Shown piece after piece: positions 62,378 to 64,000 of a stretch of DNA of 64,000 nt (positions within the stretch are counted from its first letter, which is position 1; each line of letters begins with the position of its first letter). Under the pieces are notes generated by a model. That model did no database searches and was not told where the DNA came from. It worked only from the letters and a program-made list of their open reading frames with translations. This DNA is from Streptomyces pyxinae (lineage in GTDB: Bacteria > Actinomycetota > Actinomycetes > Streptomycetales > Streptomycetaceae), in NCBI RefSeq assembly GCF_024756275.1, contig NZ_JANUGQ010000008.1, forward strand, positions 124,001-188,000. The letters are read 5' to 3'. The position numbers and the translations under genes were made by a program.

Positions 62378-64000
<1,623 letters not shown>

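Overview
The window is a contiguous, very GC-rich stretch of an actinomycete chromosome. Coding density, strong G/C at third codon positions, frequent GTG (and one TTG) starts, leaderless genes and the gene order all point to Streptomyces. The order glkA ... macS-macR ... anthranilate synthase / DAHP synthase ... bacterioferritin ... thiO-thiS-thiG / thiE / metF ... division and cell wall (dcw) cluster ... divIVA ... ileS matches, from memory, the core-chromosome segment of S. coelicolor around SCO2076 to SCO2127. No tRNA, rRNA, transposase, integrase, plasmid or CRISPR feature was found. The window is core chromosome; the novelty lies mostly in regulatory and repeat structure.

0-10.4 kb: glucose kinase (glkA), an endonuclease/exonuclease/phosphatase-fold protein, a small membrane protein overlapped by an Est30-like esterase, a PlsC-type acyltransferase, the MacS/MacR-type two-component pair, a D-2-hydroxyacid dehydrogenase, a GNAT protein and a small ABM-domain protein. 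A perfect 46-bp palindrome lies between the divergent esterase and acyltransferase genes.

10.4-19.9 kb: a fused anthranilate synthase with a complete trp attenuator (18-residue leader peptide with three consecutive Trp codons plus terminator), diverging from a class II DAHP synthase. Then come an iron-box-controlled bacterioferritin-associated ferredoxin and bacterioferritin, a molybdopterin oxidoreductase, a His-rich DUF4396 membrane protein behind a CsoR-like palindrome, endonuclease IV, and a four-PASTA Ser/Thr kinase. The kinase's probable partner (Rv2175c family) lies 4.4 kb away.

19.9-35.5 kb: thiamine genes thiO-thiS-thiG under a TPP riboswitch, a ferredoxin-reductase-type flavoprotein, thiE, metF, a membrane protein with a Tyr/Gly/Gln tail, a CrtI-like oxidoreductase with an upstream palindrome matching the MacR box, an 800-bp T-depleted repeat region, a TetR/ABC-export operon with its operator, a HEPN-like protein and a methyltransferase.

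35.7-64 kb: DUF3040 protein, a MoxR/DUF58/transglutaminase operon, beta-carbonic anhydrase, and then the dcw cluster rsmH-(small ORF)-ftsL-ftsI-murE-murF-mraY-murD-ftsW-murG-ftsQ-ftsZ-pgeF-ylmE-sepF-ylmG-divIVA, ending in strong terminators and the convergent, truncated ileS. mraZ, murC, ddl and ftsA are not in the cluster. The dcw genes make lipid-linked peptidoglycan precursor (MurE/F/D, MraY, MurG), polymerise and crosslink it at septa (FtsW/FtsI with FtsQ/FtsL), build the Z-ring (FtsZ, SepF) and direct polar growth (DivIVA).

Recurring themes are leaderless transcription (eight starts have a TANNNT box 6-7 nt upstream, with an optional ninth), simple-sequence expansions at the ends of reading frames (ThiE, ThiS, ThiO, HEPN protein, FtsL, DivIVA), and strand-asymmetric non-coding stretches, including 235 consecutive bases without any A.
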